DNA of 64,000 nt from Streptomyces sp. NBC_01317 (GCF_035961655.1 NZ_CP108393.1:1178001-1242000), one strand, 5' to 3'. Shown: positions 7,970 through 16,633, counted from the first letter of the stretch. Made by a program: numbers and translations. The notes: generated by a model from the letters alone, not told the origin.

Positions 7970-8911
7970 ATGGGGGCAGGGCACGACCACGGCCACACAC
8001 ACGGAGGGCCACCGCCGACCGGGACGGCCGCGGCCGCGTACCAGGGAAGGCTGCGGATCGCCCTCGGCATCACGCTGTCCGTGATGGTCGTGGAGATCAT
8101 CGGTGGCATCGCGGCCGACTCGCTCGCCCTGGTCGCCGACGCCGCGCACATGGCGACGGACGCGGTCGGCCTCGGCCTGGCGCTGCTGGCGATCCACTTC
8201 GCGGCCCGGCCCGCCGACACCAGCCGTACCTTCGGCTACGCGCGGGCCGAGATCCTCGCCGCGCTGGCCAACTGCCTCCTGCTGCTGGGGGTCGGCGGCT
8301 ATCTGCTGTACGAGGCGATCGAGCGGTTCATCGTGCCGCCGGACACGCGGGGCGGGCTGGCCATCGTCTTCGCGCTGATCGGCATGGCCGCCAACATGGT
8401 GTCCCTCTTCCTGCTGATGCGCGGGCAGAAGGAGAGCCTCAACGTGCGCGGGGCCTATCTGGAGGTGCTCGCCGACACGCTCGGCTCGTTCACCGTGCTC
8501 GTGTCGTCCGTGATCATCCTGACCACGGGGTGGCAGACGGCCGACCCGATCGCGGGCCTGCTGATCGGTCTGATGATCGTCCCGCGTACGGTGAAGCTCC
8601 TCAGAGAGACGCTCAACGTGCTGCTGGAGGCGGCGCCCAAGGATGTCGACATGGCGGAGGTACGGGCCCACATGCTCGCGCTGCCCGGGGTGGCCGACGT
8701 CCACGACCTGCACGTCTGGACGATCACCTCGGGCATGCCGGTGCTCTCCGCCCACGTGGTGGTGAACCAGGACGCGCTGGACTCGGTGGGGCACGAGAAG
8801 ATGCTGCACGACCTCCAGGGATGCCTCGGGACCCACTTCGACGTGGAGCACTGCACGTTCCAGCTGGAGCCCCGGGGACACGCCGAGCACGAGGCCAAAC
8901 TCTGCCACTGA
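7970..8911 (+). CDS. cation diffusion facilitator, Zn/Co/Cd-type exporter (CzcD/ZitB-like)
   Basis: The protein has 313 residues. The ATG at 7970 is preferred to upstream codons because GGGAGG precedes it by 7 bases. A His-rich cytoplasmic N-terminus (GHDHGHTHG) is followed by six membrane segments and a soluble C-terminal domain ending in a His-rich tail. The metal-transport site appears as HMATD in the second segment and DTLGS in the fifth, the HxxxD plus D/N pattern of CDF proteins. It would exchange cytoplasmic divalent metal for protons. It stands alone between galE and idi, with no adjacent metal-sensor gene. Confidence 0.92.
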   Translation: MGAGHDHGHTHGGPPPTGTAAAAYQGRLRIALGITLSVMVVEIIGGIAADSLALVADAAHMATDAVGLGLALLAIHFAARPADTSRTFGYARAEILAALANCLLLLGVGGYLLYEAIERFIVPPDTRGGLAIVFALIGMAANMVSLFLLMRGQKESLNVRGAYLEVLADTLGSFTVLVSSVIILTTGWQTADPIAGLLIGLMIVPRTVKLLRETLNVLLEAAPKDVDMAEVRAHMLALPGVADVHDLHVWTITSGMPVLSAHVVVNQDALDSVGHEKMLHDLQGCLGTHFDVEHCTFQLEPRGHAEHEAKLCH

Positions 8912-9021
8912 GGCGCTCGGCCGACCGGCCGGCCGAACAGACATGCCCACACGTTCGAAGTGCGGACACGGGGCTTTTGTACGGCAGACTTGGGGCTCGA
9001 GGCCCGAAGCGAAGGATGGTT

Positions 9022-9636
9022 ATGCCGACCACACCAGTCACTGAGGCGAGCAGCTCGCCGAACGGGGTACCGGACTCGTCGAACGGGGTACCAGAACCAA
9101 TCCTGCTGGAACTGGTCGACGAACTCGGCCACACCATCGGCACCGCCGAGAAGCTCTCCGCCCACCAGCCGCCCGGGAAGCTGCACCGGGCGTTCTCCGT
9201 CTTCCTCTTCGACGAGCAGGGCCGGCTGCTCATCCAGCGCCGCGCGCTCGGCAAGTACCACTCCCCCGGCGTCTGGTCGAACACCTGCTGCGGGCATCCG
9301 TACCCGGGCGAGGCGCCGTTCGCCGCCGCCGCCCGGCGGACGTACGAGGAGCTGGGCATCTCGCCGTCGCTGCTCGCCGAGGCCGGCACGGTCCGCTACA
9401 ACCACCCCGACCCGGACTCCGGGCTGGTGGAGCAGGAGTTCAACCACCTCTTCGTCGGCATGGCGCAGGCGCCGCCGCTGCCCGACCCGGAAGAGGTCGG
9501 CGAGACGGTGTTCGTCACCCCCGCGGAGCTGACGAAACGTCACGACGAGGCGCGCTTCTCCGCGTGGTTCATGAGCGTGCTGGACGCGGCCCGCCCGGCG
9601 ATCAGAGAGCTCACAGGGCCGGCCGGGGGCTGGTGA
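9022..9636 (+). CDS. idi: isopentenyl-diphosphate delta-isomerase, type I
   Basis: The protein has 204 residues. The ATG at 9022 follows GAAGGA at good spacing; another ATG two codons earlier is possible. The catalytic Cys is in NTCCGHP, the Nudix-like RRTYEELG segment supplies acidic ligands, and EQEFNHLF carries the second catalytic glutamate region. It interconverts IPP and DMAPP, the isoprenoid building blocks. The N-terminus has a 21-base tandem duplication (9055-9075 and 9076-9096, 18 of 21 identical) encoding SPNGVPD then SSNGVPE. It lies ahead of the conserved core, so it should not affect catalysis. Confidence 0.95.
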   Translation: MPTTPVTEASSSPNGVPDSSNGVPEPILLELVDELGHTIGTAEKLSAHQPPGKLHRAFSVFLFDEQGRLLIQRRALGKYHSPGVWSNTCCGHPYPGEAPFAAAARRTYEELGISPSLLAEAGTVRYNHPDPDSGLVEQEFNHLFVGMAQAPPLPDPEEVGETVFVTPAELTKRHDEARFSAWFMSVLDAARPAIRELTGPAGGW

Positions 9637-10156
9637 CACCTTCCCGGAGCGGGGGATCGTCGAGCGGTGACCTGAGGGGAAGCGCCGCCCAGATGATCTT
9701 CCCGCCACCGGCGGTCTGTTCCATGTCGAAGCCGCCGCCCGCCTCCCGGACGATCTCCCGTACGAGGAGCAGCCCGCGCCCGCCGGTCTGCGCGTAGTCG
9801 GTCTCCAGCGCCTTGGGGCGGTACGGGTGGTTGTCCTCCACCGACACCCGGATCCACTCGGCCTCGATCGCCACCTCGACGGCCAGCTCGGGCGAGAGCA
9901 GGGCCGCGTGCCGTACGGCGTTGGTGACCAGCTCGGAGACGATCAGCAGCACCCCCTGGACGACGTCGTCCCTGACCGGCACCCCCTGGCGCTTCAGCAG
10001 ATCGCGTACGGCATGCCGGGCCTGCGGTACGGAGACGTCGACGGTGGGAGCGGTGAACCGCCACACTCCTTCGTACGACAGCGGCCGGGCCGGAACGCTC
10101 CCGCGGCTCTCCACCATCCTGTGGCACCCACCCTCGGCTTGACCGGCTGTTTCCAC
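9611..10156 (-). CDS. anti-sigma-factor-type ATP-binding protein (HATPase_c, RsbW/SpoIIAB class)
   Basis: The product has 181 residues from GTG at 10156; an ATG at 10117 (168 residues, MVESRGSV) is equally possible, and neither has a clear Shine-Dalgarno. It has the GHKL fold: an N-box in SELVTNAVRHA and a G-box in TGGRGLLLVREI. It lacks a sensor or dimerisation domain, as in the many stand-alone Streptomyces regulators that bind or phosphorylate anti-anti-sigma factors. Its 3' end overlaps the 3' end of idi by 26 bases in convergent orientation. The partner sigma factor is not in this window. Confidence 0.85.
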   Translation of the reverse strand: METAGQAEGGCHRMVESRGSVPARPLSYEGVWRFTAPTVDVSVPQARHAVRDLLKRQGVPVRDDVVQGVLLIVSELVTNAVRHAALLSPELAVEVAIEAEWIRVSVEDNHPYRPKALETDYAQTGGRGLLLVREIVREAGGGFDMEQTAGGGKIIWAALPLRSPLDDPPLREGVTSPRPAL

Positions 10157-10387
10157 CGGCGACGTCCATCGGACACCGAGTCTTGGGAACGGGCAGGTCC
10201 CGCCCGGGCTACTGAACAGAAGTCAGCCGGTATTGATGGTGTCCGATCACCTTGTTACGCACACGTCGGACATGCGACCGGCTCCGATCGTCCGGTGCCG
10301 TCTTTCGTCCGTTCGGTGAGGGCTGTCGGTGGAGCCTGTCTCCGGAGCCGGTGAGACCTGTCCGTGAGGCCGGTCCCGCGCCCCGGA

Positions 10388-10393
10388 TACGAT
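10388..10393 (+). promoter_or_regulatory. -10 element of a probable leaderless promoter (crotonase gene)
   Basis: TACGAT ends 7 bases before the ATG at 10401 and no Shine-Dalgarno is present. The remaining intergenic stretch 10157-10387 shows nothing that reads as a gene. Confidence 0.45.
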
Positions 10394-10400
10394 CCGGCGC

Positions 10401-11168
10401 ATGGAGCCCCAGCTGCTGCACGGCGTCGCGGACGGCATCGCGACCGTCGTCATCCACCATCCGGCCAAGCGCAACGCGATGACGGCCCGGATGTGGCGGG
10501 ACCTGCCGCCGCTGCTCGGGAGGCTCGCCCCGGACCCCGCCGTACGGGCGCTGGTGCTGACCGGCGAGGGCGCGCACTTCTGCGCGGGCGCGGACATCTC
10601 CACGCTCGGGGAGCCCGGTGAGGACACGCGGTCGCTCGCGGTGGCGGCGGAGGACGCGCTGGCGGCCTTCCCCAAGCCGACCCTGGCCGCCGTACGCGGG
10701 TCGTGCGTGGGCGGGGGCTGCCAGCTGGCCGCCGCGTGCGATCTGCGGTTCGCGGAGGAGGGGGCACGGTTCGGGGTGACGCCGGCGCGGCTCGGGATCG
10801 TGTACGCGGCCTCCTCCACGCGGCGGTTGGCGTCCCTGGTGGGTCCGGCGACGGCCAAGTACCTGCTGTTCTCGGCCGAGTTGATCGACACGGAACGGGC
10901 GCTGCGCACCGGCCTCGTGGACGAGGTGCTGCCGGCGGGCGAACTGGACGCGCGGGTGGCGCGGTTCGCCCGGGTGCTGGTCTCGCGCTCGCAGCTGACC
11001 CAGGCGGCGGCGAAGGAGTTCGCCGCCGGCCCGGACGAGCGTGAGACGTACGGGGAGGAACGTGACACGTACTGGACGGAGCAGGCGCGCGGCAGCGGCG
11101 ACACCGCGGAGGGGGTCGCCGCCTTCCTGGAGCGCCGTGAGCCGCGGTTCAGCTGGACGGCGTCGTGA
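10401..11168 (+). CDS. enoyl-CoA hydratase/isomerase (crotonase) family protein lacking both catalytic glutamates
   Basis: The product has 255 residues with the crotonase fold. The oxyanion-hole and CoA-binding segments HFCAGADIS (about 59-67) and GSCVGGGCQLA (about 100-110) are visible. In classical hydratases the two catalytic acids lie in GGGCEL and in a PE-x3-G motif. Here they are Gln108 (GGGCQL) and Ala129 (TPARLG). Normal hydration of enoyl-CoA is therefore unlikely. Other crotonase chemistries (isomerase, decarboxylase, hydrolase) or loss of activity are possible. The multifunctional FadB in this window keeps both glutamates, a useful internal contrast. Its end overlaps the convergent DJ-1 gene by 20 bases. 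Confidence 0.85.
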   Translation: MEPQLLHGVADGIATVVIHHPAKRNAMTARMWRDLPPLLGRLAPDPAVRALVLTGEGAHFCAGADISTLGEPGEDTRSLAVAAEDALAAFPKPTLAAVRGSCVGGGCQLAAACDLRFAEEGARFGVTPARLGIVYAASSTRRLASLVGPATAKYLLFSAELIDTERALRTGLVDEVLPAGELDARVARFARVLVSRSQLTQAAAKEFAAGPDERETYGEERDTYWTEQARGSGDTAEGVAAFLERREPRFSWTAS

Positions 11169-11796
11169 CGGGAGGCCGCCACTTCGCCCGGAACTCCGCG
11201 ACGAGGTCGGCGGGCGCCTTCTCGGGCGATCCCGCGTCATACGGCGGCTGTGGGTCGTACTCCGTCATCAGTTGTACGGACTGGGCGACGCGGTCGCCCG
11301 CGATCCGCCCGAGCAGGCCGAGGCCCATGTCGATGCCGGACGAGACGCCGGCGGCGGTGACGTACTTGCCGTCGAAGACAACGCGCTCACCGGTCGGTAC
11401 GGCCCCCAGGCCCGCGAGCCGGTCGAGCGAGAGCCAGTGCGTGGTGGCGCGCCGTCCCGCGAGCAGCCCTGCGGCGGCGAGCAGGAGGGAGCCGGTGCAG
11501 ACGGAGGTGGTCCAGGTGGTCGTGGCGTCCACGGCCCGCAGCCAGCCGAGGACGGCCTCGTTCTCCATCTGCGCGCCCTGGCCGGGTCCGCCGGGCACCA
11601 CGACGACGTCGGGGCGGGGCACCTCGGCGAGTGTCCGCCCGGCGACGAGCGAAAGGCTGCCCTGGTCGTTGGCCACCGGTCCGGTGCGCTCGGCGACGAA
11701 CACGGTCCTGGCGCCGGGGGTCCGGCCGAGGATCTCGTAGGGTCCGACGGCGTCGAGGGCGGTGAACCGGTCGAAGAGCAGGATCGCGATCTGCAT
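11149..11796 (-). CDS. DJ-1/PfpI family protein
   Basis: The protein has 215 residues with a class I glutamine-amidotransferase-like fold. The nucleophile elbow is SVCTGSLLLAAAGLL, with the conserved Cys, and PGGPGQGAQ forms the acidic/oxyanion segment. It ends 19 bases inside the crotonase gene. It lies 45 bases downstream of a GlxA-type regulator in the same direction, so the two form an operon. Members of this subgroup resemble isonitrile hydratases and other small-molecule hydrolases; the substrate is unknown. Confidence 0.88.
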   Translation of the reverse strand: MQIAILLFDRFTALDAVGPYEILGRTPGARTVFVAERTGPVANDQGSLSLVAGRTLAEVPRPDVVVVPGGPGQGAQMENEAVLGWLRAVDATTTWTTSVCTGSLLLAAAGLLAGRRATTHWLSLDRLAGLGAVPTGERVVFDGKYVTAAGVSSGIDMGLGLLGRIAGDRVAQSVQLMTEYDPQPPYDAGSPEKAPADLVAEFRAKWRPPVTTPSS

Positions 11797-11841
11797 GGGG
11801 GCCTTTCGGTGGTGGGCCGTGGTGGGCGTCGGTGAGGGATG

Positions 11842-12849
11842 TCAGGTGCGGGGCGGGGTCAGGTCGGCGCCGGGTTCAGCGGGCGCCGGGGCCGGGTGCG
11901 GCCGGAAGCGGCGGCGGTACTCCGCCGGGGACGTACCCAGGGACTTCACGAAGGCCCGGCGCATCGCCTCCGGGGTGCCGTAGCCGCTCGCCCGGGAGAT
12001 CTCCTCGATTCCGTCGGTGCTGTCCTCCAGCAGCATCCGCGCGTGTTCGAGCCGGACGCGGTCCACGTACCGGCCCGGCGTGGTGCCCGTCTCCGCGCGG
12101 AAGGCGCGGGCGAAGTGGCGGGGCGAGAGCCGCGCGCGCCCGGCCAGCGACTCGACGGACAGATCGCCGCCGGGGTGCTCCCCGATCCACGCCTGCACGT
12201 CACGCAGCGGGCCGCGCTGGGCCGTCTGGGCCGCGAGCCGGGCGCTGAACTGGGCCTGATTGCCCGGCCGTCGCAGGAACACCACCAGATGACGGGCGAC
12301 GGTCAGCGCGGCGTCGCGGCCGAGATCCTCCTCGACCAGGGCCAGGGCCAGATCGATGCCGGACGTCACTCCTGCGGAGGTGGAGACCCGCCCGTCCCGT
12401 ACGAAGATCGGGTCCGGGTCCACGTCCACGGCCGGATACTTCCGGGAGAGCAGGTCGGTCGCCACCCAGTGGGTGGTCGCCCGGCGCCCGTCGAGCAGCC
12501 CCGCCTCCGCGAGGAGCAGGGCGCCGGTGCAGACGGACACCAGCCGCCGGGCGTGCGGCGCGTTCTCCCGTAACCACGCGATCAGTCGCGGATCGGGCGC
12601 GCGGGTGCCGGAGCCGCCCGGCACGAGCAGGGTGTGCGGCGCGGCGGCCGCGTCGAGCGCGGTGTCGGGGACCATCGTCAGCCCGCTGGACGTGCGGACC
12701 GGACCGCCGTCGAGCGAGGCCGTACGGATGCGGTACGCGTCCGGGTCACCGGTGAAGCGCGCGGCGCCGGCGAACACCTCCACCGGACCCGTCACATCGA
12801 GGCTCTGCACCTCGTCGAAGAGGACGACCAGCACGGATCGCTCTGTCAT
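11842..12849 (-). CDS. GlxA-family transcriptional regulator (DJ-1-like sensor domain plus AraC HTH)
   Basis: The product has 335 residues. The ATG at 12849 is chosen because AAGGA stands 8 bases upstream; an ATG at 12858 directly follows that sequence and is less likely. Residues 5-190 form a DJ-1-like domain with VCTGALLL at the nucleophile position. Residues 215-320 are an AraC/XylS double helix-turn-helix (LSVESLAGRARLSPRHFARAF, then IEEISRASGYGTPEAMRRAF). It probably controls the adjoining DJ-1 enzyme and perhaps the divergent SCO6745-type gene. The sensor ligand is not evident. Confidence 0.9.
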   Translation of the reverse strand: MTERSVLVVLFDEVQSLDVTGPVEVFAGAARFTGDPDAYRIRTASLDGGPVRTSSGLTMVPDTALDAAAAPHTLLVPGGSGTRAPDPRLIAWLRENAPHARRLVSVCTGALLLAEAGLLDGRRATTHWVATDLLSRKYPAVDVDPDPIFVRDGRVSTSAGVTSGIDLALALVEEDLGRDAALTVARHLVVFLRRPGNQAQFSARLAAQTAQRGPLRDVQAWIGEHPGGDLSVESLAGRARLSPRHFARAFRAETGTTPGRYVDRVRLEHARMLLEDSTDGIEEISRASGYGTPEAMRRAFVKSLGTSPAEYRRRFRPHPAPAPAEPGADLTPPRT

Positions 12850-12935
12850 GGCTGTCATCCTTCCGCCGGGCGGAGGATGGCCGCAATGACGAGCGCCCCT
12901 CCTTTCCTGCCATCCTGGCCGTACGCGCCACTCCG

Positions 12936-12951
12936 TACCGACCGGTCAGTA
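12936..12951. promoter_or_regulatory. TetR-type operator in front of the SCO6745-like gene
   Basis: TACCGACCGGTCAGTA is a 16-bp palindrome with one mismatch (a perfect arm would read GGTCGGTA). This ACCGACCGGT core is typical of TetR-family operators. It overlaps the -10 hexamer TAATAT at 12950-12955, so a bound repressor would block transcription of the gene starting at 12962. No TetR gene adjoins it. Confidence 0.6.
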
Positions 12952-12955
12952 ATAT
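12950..12955 (+). promoter_or_regulatory. -10 element, leaderless promoter
   Basis: TAATAT lies 6 bases before the ATG at 12962 and abuts the alternative ATG at 12956. There is no Shine-Dalgarno. The spacing favours transcription and translation both starting at 12962. Confidence 0.55.
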
Positions 12956-12961
12956 ATGGAC

Positions 12962-13825
12962 ATGACCACTCTGCCCGAGCGGGCCGCCCGACGCTGTTAC
13001 GCCGCCATGAACCCGATCCACTCGACCCTGTACTTCTCTCCCGACCTCGGGCGCGAGTTCACCCAGGAGGGCGTCCGGGACGCCGACGCCGTCTACTTCG
13101 CCGCCCGCGCGGCGCCCCTCGGCCGGGTCGGCGCGGGTGTGGTCGCCGCGACCTTTTACAACTTCAACCACGAGCTGATCGCCCGGCATGTGCCCGCCGT
13201 CTGGGACACCCTCTCCCCGCGGGCCGCCCTCGACGCCCGGCTGCGGGCCGTCGACTCGCTGCTGCGCCGGCTCCTCGGCGAGGAGACCGTCGCGTCCAAG
13301 GAGATGGCCGAGGCGGCGGAACTGGCACTGCGGGCCGCCGAGGGGTGCACCCGCCACGCCCGCCCGCTGTACGCGGCCAACGCCGACCTGCCCGTACCGG
13401 AAGCACCGCACCTGGCGTACTGGCACGCCACCACCCTGCTGCGGGAGTACCGCGGCGACGGCCACCTGGCGGCGCTGCTGTCCTCGGGCCTGGACCCCGT
13501 GGAGGCGCTGGCCAGCCACACCGCGAGCGGCCGGGGCATGTCGCCGAAGTGGGCCATCTCCAGCCGGGGCTGGACCGCCGGGGAGTGGGAGGCGGCCCGG
13601 GGGCGGCTGCGCGAGCGCGGTCTGCTGGCGGCCGACGGGGAACTGACGGAGGCCGGCGCGGACCTGCGCAAGGCCCTGGAGGACGAGACGAACCGCTTGG
13701 ACGTGGCGCCCTACGAACGGCTGGGCGCGGCGGGGGTGGCCCGCCTGACCGAGCTGGCCGGCGGCTTCAGCGGCACCGCCCTCGCGGCCGGCGCGTTCCC
13801 GGCGGACCTCATCGGCAAGCACTGA
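12962..13825 (+). CDS. SCO6745-family protein (SalK-like), function unknown
   Basis: The product has 287 residues when started at ATG 12962, the codon correctly spaced from the TAATAT element; ATG 12956 would add two residues. It opens with a helical region containing NPIHSTLYFSPDLGREF and YFAARAAPLGRVGAGVVAATFYNF, features of the actinobacterial SCO6745/SalK family. Its C-terminal third (WTAGEWEAARGRLRERGLL) resembles a winged-helix segment. No catalytic residues can be assigned. It is divergent from the GlxA regulator and has its own operator-like palindrome, so it is probably induced by a small molecule. Confidence 0.85.
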   Translation: MTTLPERAARRCYAAMNPIHSTLYFSPDLGREFTQEGVRDADAVYFAARAAPLGRVGAGVVAATFYNFNHELIARHVPAVWDTLSPRAALDARLRAVDSLLRRLLGEETVASKEMAEAAELALRAAEGCTRHARPLYAANADLPVPEAPHLAYWHATTLLREYRGDGHLAALLSSGLDPVEALASHTASGRGMSPKWAISSRGWTAGEWEAARGRLRERGLLAADGELTEAGADLRKALEDETNRLDVAPYERLGAAGVARLTELAGGFSGTALAAGAFPADLIGKH

Positions 13826-13941
13826 CCGGCTGAGCGGCCGTTTACGAGGCGCGAAGGAGGACACTGGAGTAGACAGTGACCGACCGCGTCCAGCTCAGAC
13901 CCCGTGGTCGGCGGCCCGACGACCGACAGCAGGAGGCCCCC

Positions 13942-14061
13942 GTGTTCCGTGCCATCGCCGACGTGCTCCGCGCGATCGGATCGACGATCGCCTCCGTGGT
14001 GACCCTGCCCTTCCGCGCGCTCGCGCGGCTCTTCGGCGGCGCCTCCCGCGGGCACGCCTGA
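13942..14061 (+). CDS. LPFR-motif small protein
   Basis: A 39-residue peptide starting at GTG 13942, five bases after a perfect AGGAGG. It begins MFRAIADVLRAIGSTIASVV and continues TLPFRALARLFGG, an amphipathic or membrane-associating helix followed by the LPFR motif that defines a small-protein family common in Streptomyces. A longer frame reaches back to 13876, but the strong ribosome binding site fixes the short form. It is followed at once by a strong terminator, so it is probably transcribed alone or as the last gene. Function is unknown. Confidence 0.8.
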   Translation: MFRAIADVLRAIGSTIASVVTLPFRALARLFGGASRGHA

Positions 14062-14076
14062 CCCGCCCCCGGACTC

Positions 14077-14115
14077 GCCGGCCCGGTCCCGATCCGCTCT
14101 CGGGACCGGGCCGGC
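14077..14115 (+). terminator. strong hairpin terminator after the LPFR gene
   Basis: GCCGGCCCGGTCCCGA at 14077-14092 pairs exactly with 14100-14115 (16-bp stem, 7-base loop). It is very GC-rich with no T-tract, as is usual for Streptomyces terminators. It separates the small gene from tex. Confidence 0.8.
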
Positions 14116-14203
14116 GGCTGTCAGGACCGCCGGTCGCGCCCCTCGCTGTCACAGCCACCTGCCACAATGCAGACGGCGGACCACAGAACAGCGGAGCGTG
14201 ATC

Positions 14204-16546
14204 GTGACGACGTCCATCGAAGGCAGGATCGCCGAGGAAATCGGCGTACGGGAGCGACAGGTGAGGGCGGCCGTCGAGCTGCTCGACGGCGGGTCGACCG
14301 TGCCGTTCATCGCTCGCTACCGCAAGGAAGCGACCGAGATGCTCGACGACACGCAGCTGCGCACCCTGGAGGAGCGGCTGCGCTATCTGCGCGAGCTGGA
14401 GGAGCGGCGGACGGCGATCCTGGAGTCCGTACGGGACCAGGGGAAGCTCGACGCGGCCCTGGAGGCGCAGATCCGGGGCGCCGACACCAAGGCGCGCCTG
14501 GAGGACATCTACCTGCCGTTCAAGCCCAAGCGGCGCACGAAGGCGCAGATCGCCCGGGAGGCCGGTCTCGGACCGCTCGCCGAGGGGCTGCTGACGGACC
14601 CTTCGGTCGACCCCCTGGCGGCGGCAGCGGCGTTCGTGGACGCGGACAAGGGCGTCGCCGACCCGGCCGCCGCGCTGGAGGGCGCGCGCTCGATCCTCAC
14701 CGAGCGGTTCTCCGAGGACGCCGACCTGATCGGCGAGGCGCGCGAGCGGATGTGGGCCAAGGGGCGGCTGACCGCGAAGGTGCGGGCGGGCAAGGAGGAG
14801 GCCGGCGCGAAGTTCGCCGACTACTTCGACTTCGCCGAGCCGTTCACCGCGCTGCCCTCGCACCGCGTGCTGGCGATGCTCCGGGGCGAGAAGGAGGACG
14901 TCCTCGACCTGTCCCTGGAGCCCGAGGAGCCCTCGGACCTGCCGGGCCCGACGACGTACGAGAACATGATCGCGCGCCGCTTCGGTGTCGCCGACCGGGG
15001 CCGCCCCGGTGACAAGTGGCTGGCGGACACCGTGCGGTGGGCCTGGCGCACCCGGATCCTCGTGCACCTCGGGATCGACCTGCGGCTCCGGCTGCGGACG
15101 GCCGCCGAGGACGAGGCGGTCCGGGTCTTTGCGTCGAACCTGCGCGACCTGCTCCTCGCGGCGCCGGCGGGGACACGCGCGACGCTCGGCCTGGACCCCG
15201 GGTTCCGTACGGGTGTGAAGGTCGCCGTCGTGGACGCGACGGGCAAGGTCGTCGCCATCGACACGATCTACCCGCACGTGCCGGCGAACAAGTGGGACGA
15301 GTCCCTGGCGAAGCTCGCGCGGCTCGCGAAGGACCACGCGGTCGACCTGATCGCCATCGGCAACGGCACGGCGTCCCGCGAGACCGACAAGCTCGCGGCC
15401 GAGCTGTGCGCGGCGCATCCGGAGCTGAAGCTCACGAAGGTGATGGTCTCGGAGGCGGGCGCCTCCGTGTACTCCGCGTCGGCGTTCGCCTCGCAGGAGC
15501 TGCCCGACCTGGACGTGTCGATCCGGGGCGCCGTCTCGATCGCGCGGCGGCTCCAGGACCCGCTCGCCGAGCTGGTGAAGATCGACCCCAAGTCCATCGG
15601 CGTCGGCCAGTACCAGCACGACCTGTCCGAGGTGAAGCTGTCCCGCTCGCTGGACACCGTGGTCGAGGACTGCGTGAACGGGGTGGGCGTCGACGTCAAC
15701 ACCGCGTCCACGCCGCTGCTCGCCCGGGTCTCCGGCATCAGCGCGGGCCTCGCGGAGAACATCGTGGCCCACCGCGACGCGCACGGGCCCTTCCGGTCCC
15801 GGCGGGCCCTCAAGGACGTGGCCAGGCTCGGCCCCAAGGCGTACGAGCAGTGCGCGGGCTTCCTGCGGATCCGCGACGGCGACGATCCGCTCGACGCGTC
15901 GTCGGTCCACCCGGAGGCGTACCCGGTCGTCCGCGCGATGGTGAAGTCGGCGGGCAGCGAGGTCGCGTCCCTCATCGGCAACACGCCGGTGCTGCGGTCG
16001 CTGAAACCGGCGGACTTCGTGAACGACTCCTTCGGGCTGCCGACCGTGACGGACATCCTGCGCGAGCTGGAGAAGCCGGGGCGGGACCCGCGTCCGGCCT
16101 TCAAGACGGCGACGTTCAAGGACGGCGTCGAGAAGCTCGCCGACCTGGAGCCGGGCATGATCCTGGAGGGTGTCGTGACGAACGTCGCGGCGTTCGGGGC
16201 GTTTGTGGATGTGGGGGTGCATCAGGACGGCCTGGTGCATGTGTCCGCGATGTCCCGGACCTTCGTGAAGGACCCGCGGGACGTGGTGAAGCCGGGGGAC
16301 GTGGTGCGGGTGAAGGTCCAGGAGGTGGACCTGCCGCGTAAGCGGATCTCTCTGACGTTGCGGCTTGACGATGCGTCTACGGCGACGAAGCCGGAGCGGA
16401 CGTCTGCGCCTCGGCAGCGGGGTGGCCGGTCCAGCACGCCTCCGCCTCCGCCTGCGGCGCGGGTGGCGGGGCCGGCGCGGTCGGCGGGGCCGGCGAACAG
16501 CGCGATGGCCGATGCGCTTCGGAGGGCGGGGCTTGGCGAGGGGTAG
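14204..16546 (+). CDS. tex: Tex-family RNA-binding transcription accessory protein
   Basis: The protein has 780 residues. GTG at 14204 is chosen for the GGAG seven bases upstream; GTG 14198 would add two residues. Domains in order are a helical N-terminal region (about 1-190), an HTH/linker, a YqgF-like RNase-H fold (TLGLDPGFRTGVKVAVVD, near 325), tandem helix-hairpin-helix motifs (SVGQYQHD-type region through GISAGLAENIVAHRD), and an S1 RNA-binding domain (GMILEGVVTNVAAFGAFVDV, near 650). It ends in a low-complexity Pro/Ala tail. The family binds nucleic acid and affects transcription and toxin expression in other bacteria. No operon partner is visible. Confidence 0.95.
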   Translation: MTTSIEGRIAEEIGVRERQVRAAVELLDGGSTVPFIARYRKEATEMLDDTQLRTLEERLRYLRELEERRTAILESVRDQGKLDAALEAQIRGADTKARLEDIYLPFKPKRRTKAQIAREAGLGPLAEGLLTDPSVDPLAAAAAFVDADKGVADPAAALEGARSILTERFSEDADLIGEARERMWAKGRLTAKVRAGKEEAGAKFADYFDFAEPFTALPSHRVLAMLRGEKEDVLDLSLEPEEPSDLPGPTTYENMIARRFGVADRGRPGDKWLADTVRWAWRTRILVHLGIDLRLRLRTAAEDEAVRVFASNLRDLLLAAPAGTRATLGLDPGFRTGVKVAVVDATGKVVAIDTIYPHVPANKWDESLAKLARLAKDHAVDLIAIGNGTASRETDKLAAELCAAHPELKLTKVMVSEAGASVYSASAFASQELPDLDVSIRGAVSIARRLQDPLAELVKIDPKSIGVGQYQHDLSEVKLSRSLDTVVEDCVNGVGVDVNTASTPLLARVSGISAGLAENIVAHRDAHGPFRSRRALKDVARLGPKAYEQCAGFLRIRDGDDPLDASSVHPEAYPVVRAMVKSAGSEVASLIGNTPVLRSLKPADFVNDSFGLPTVTDILRELEKPGRDPRPAFKTATFKDGVEKLADLEPGMILEGVVTNVAAFGAFVDVGVHQDGLVHVSAMSRTFVKDPRDVVKPGDVVRVKVQEVDLPRKRISLTLRLDDASTATKPERTSAPRQRGGRSSTPPPPPAARVAGPARSAGPANSAMADALRRAGLGEG

Positions 16547-16579
16547 CGTCTGCCCGGTGTCCGTTGCGCTTACTGCTTG

Positions 16580-16602
16580 TCCTCAATCGCCGGACGGGCT
16601 GG
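16580..16602 (+). repeat. 23-base palindromic-type intergenic repeat, copy 1
   Basis: First of five copies of CCTCAAnCGCCGGACGGGCT in the tex to glycosyltransferase gap. The n is T here. Confidence 0.7.
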
Positions 16603-16633
16603 GTTTGTCGTGGTGGCGGGGGGTGGGGCCTGC

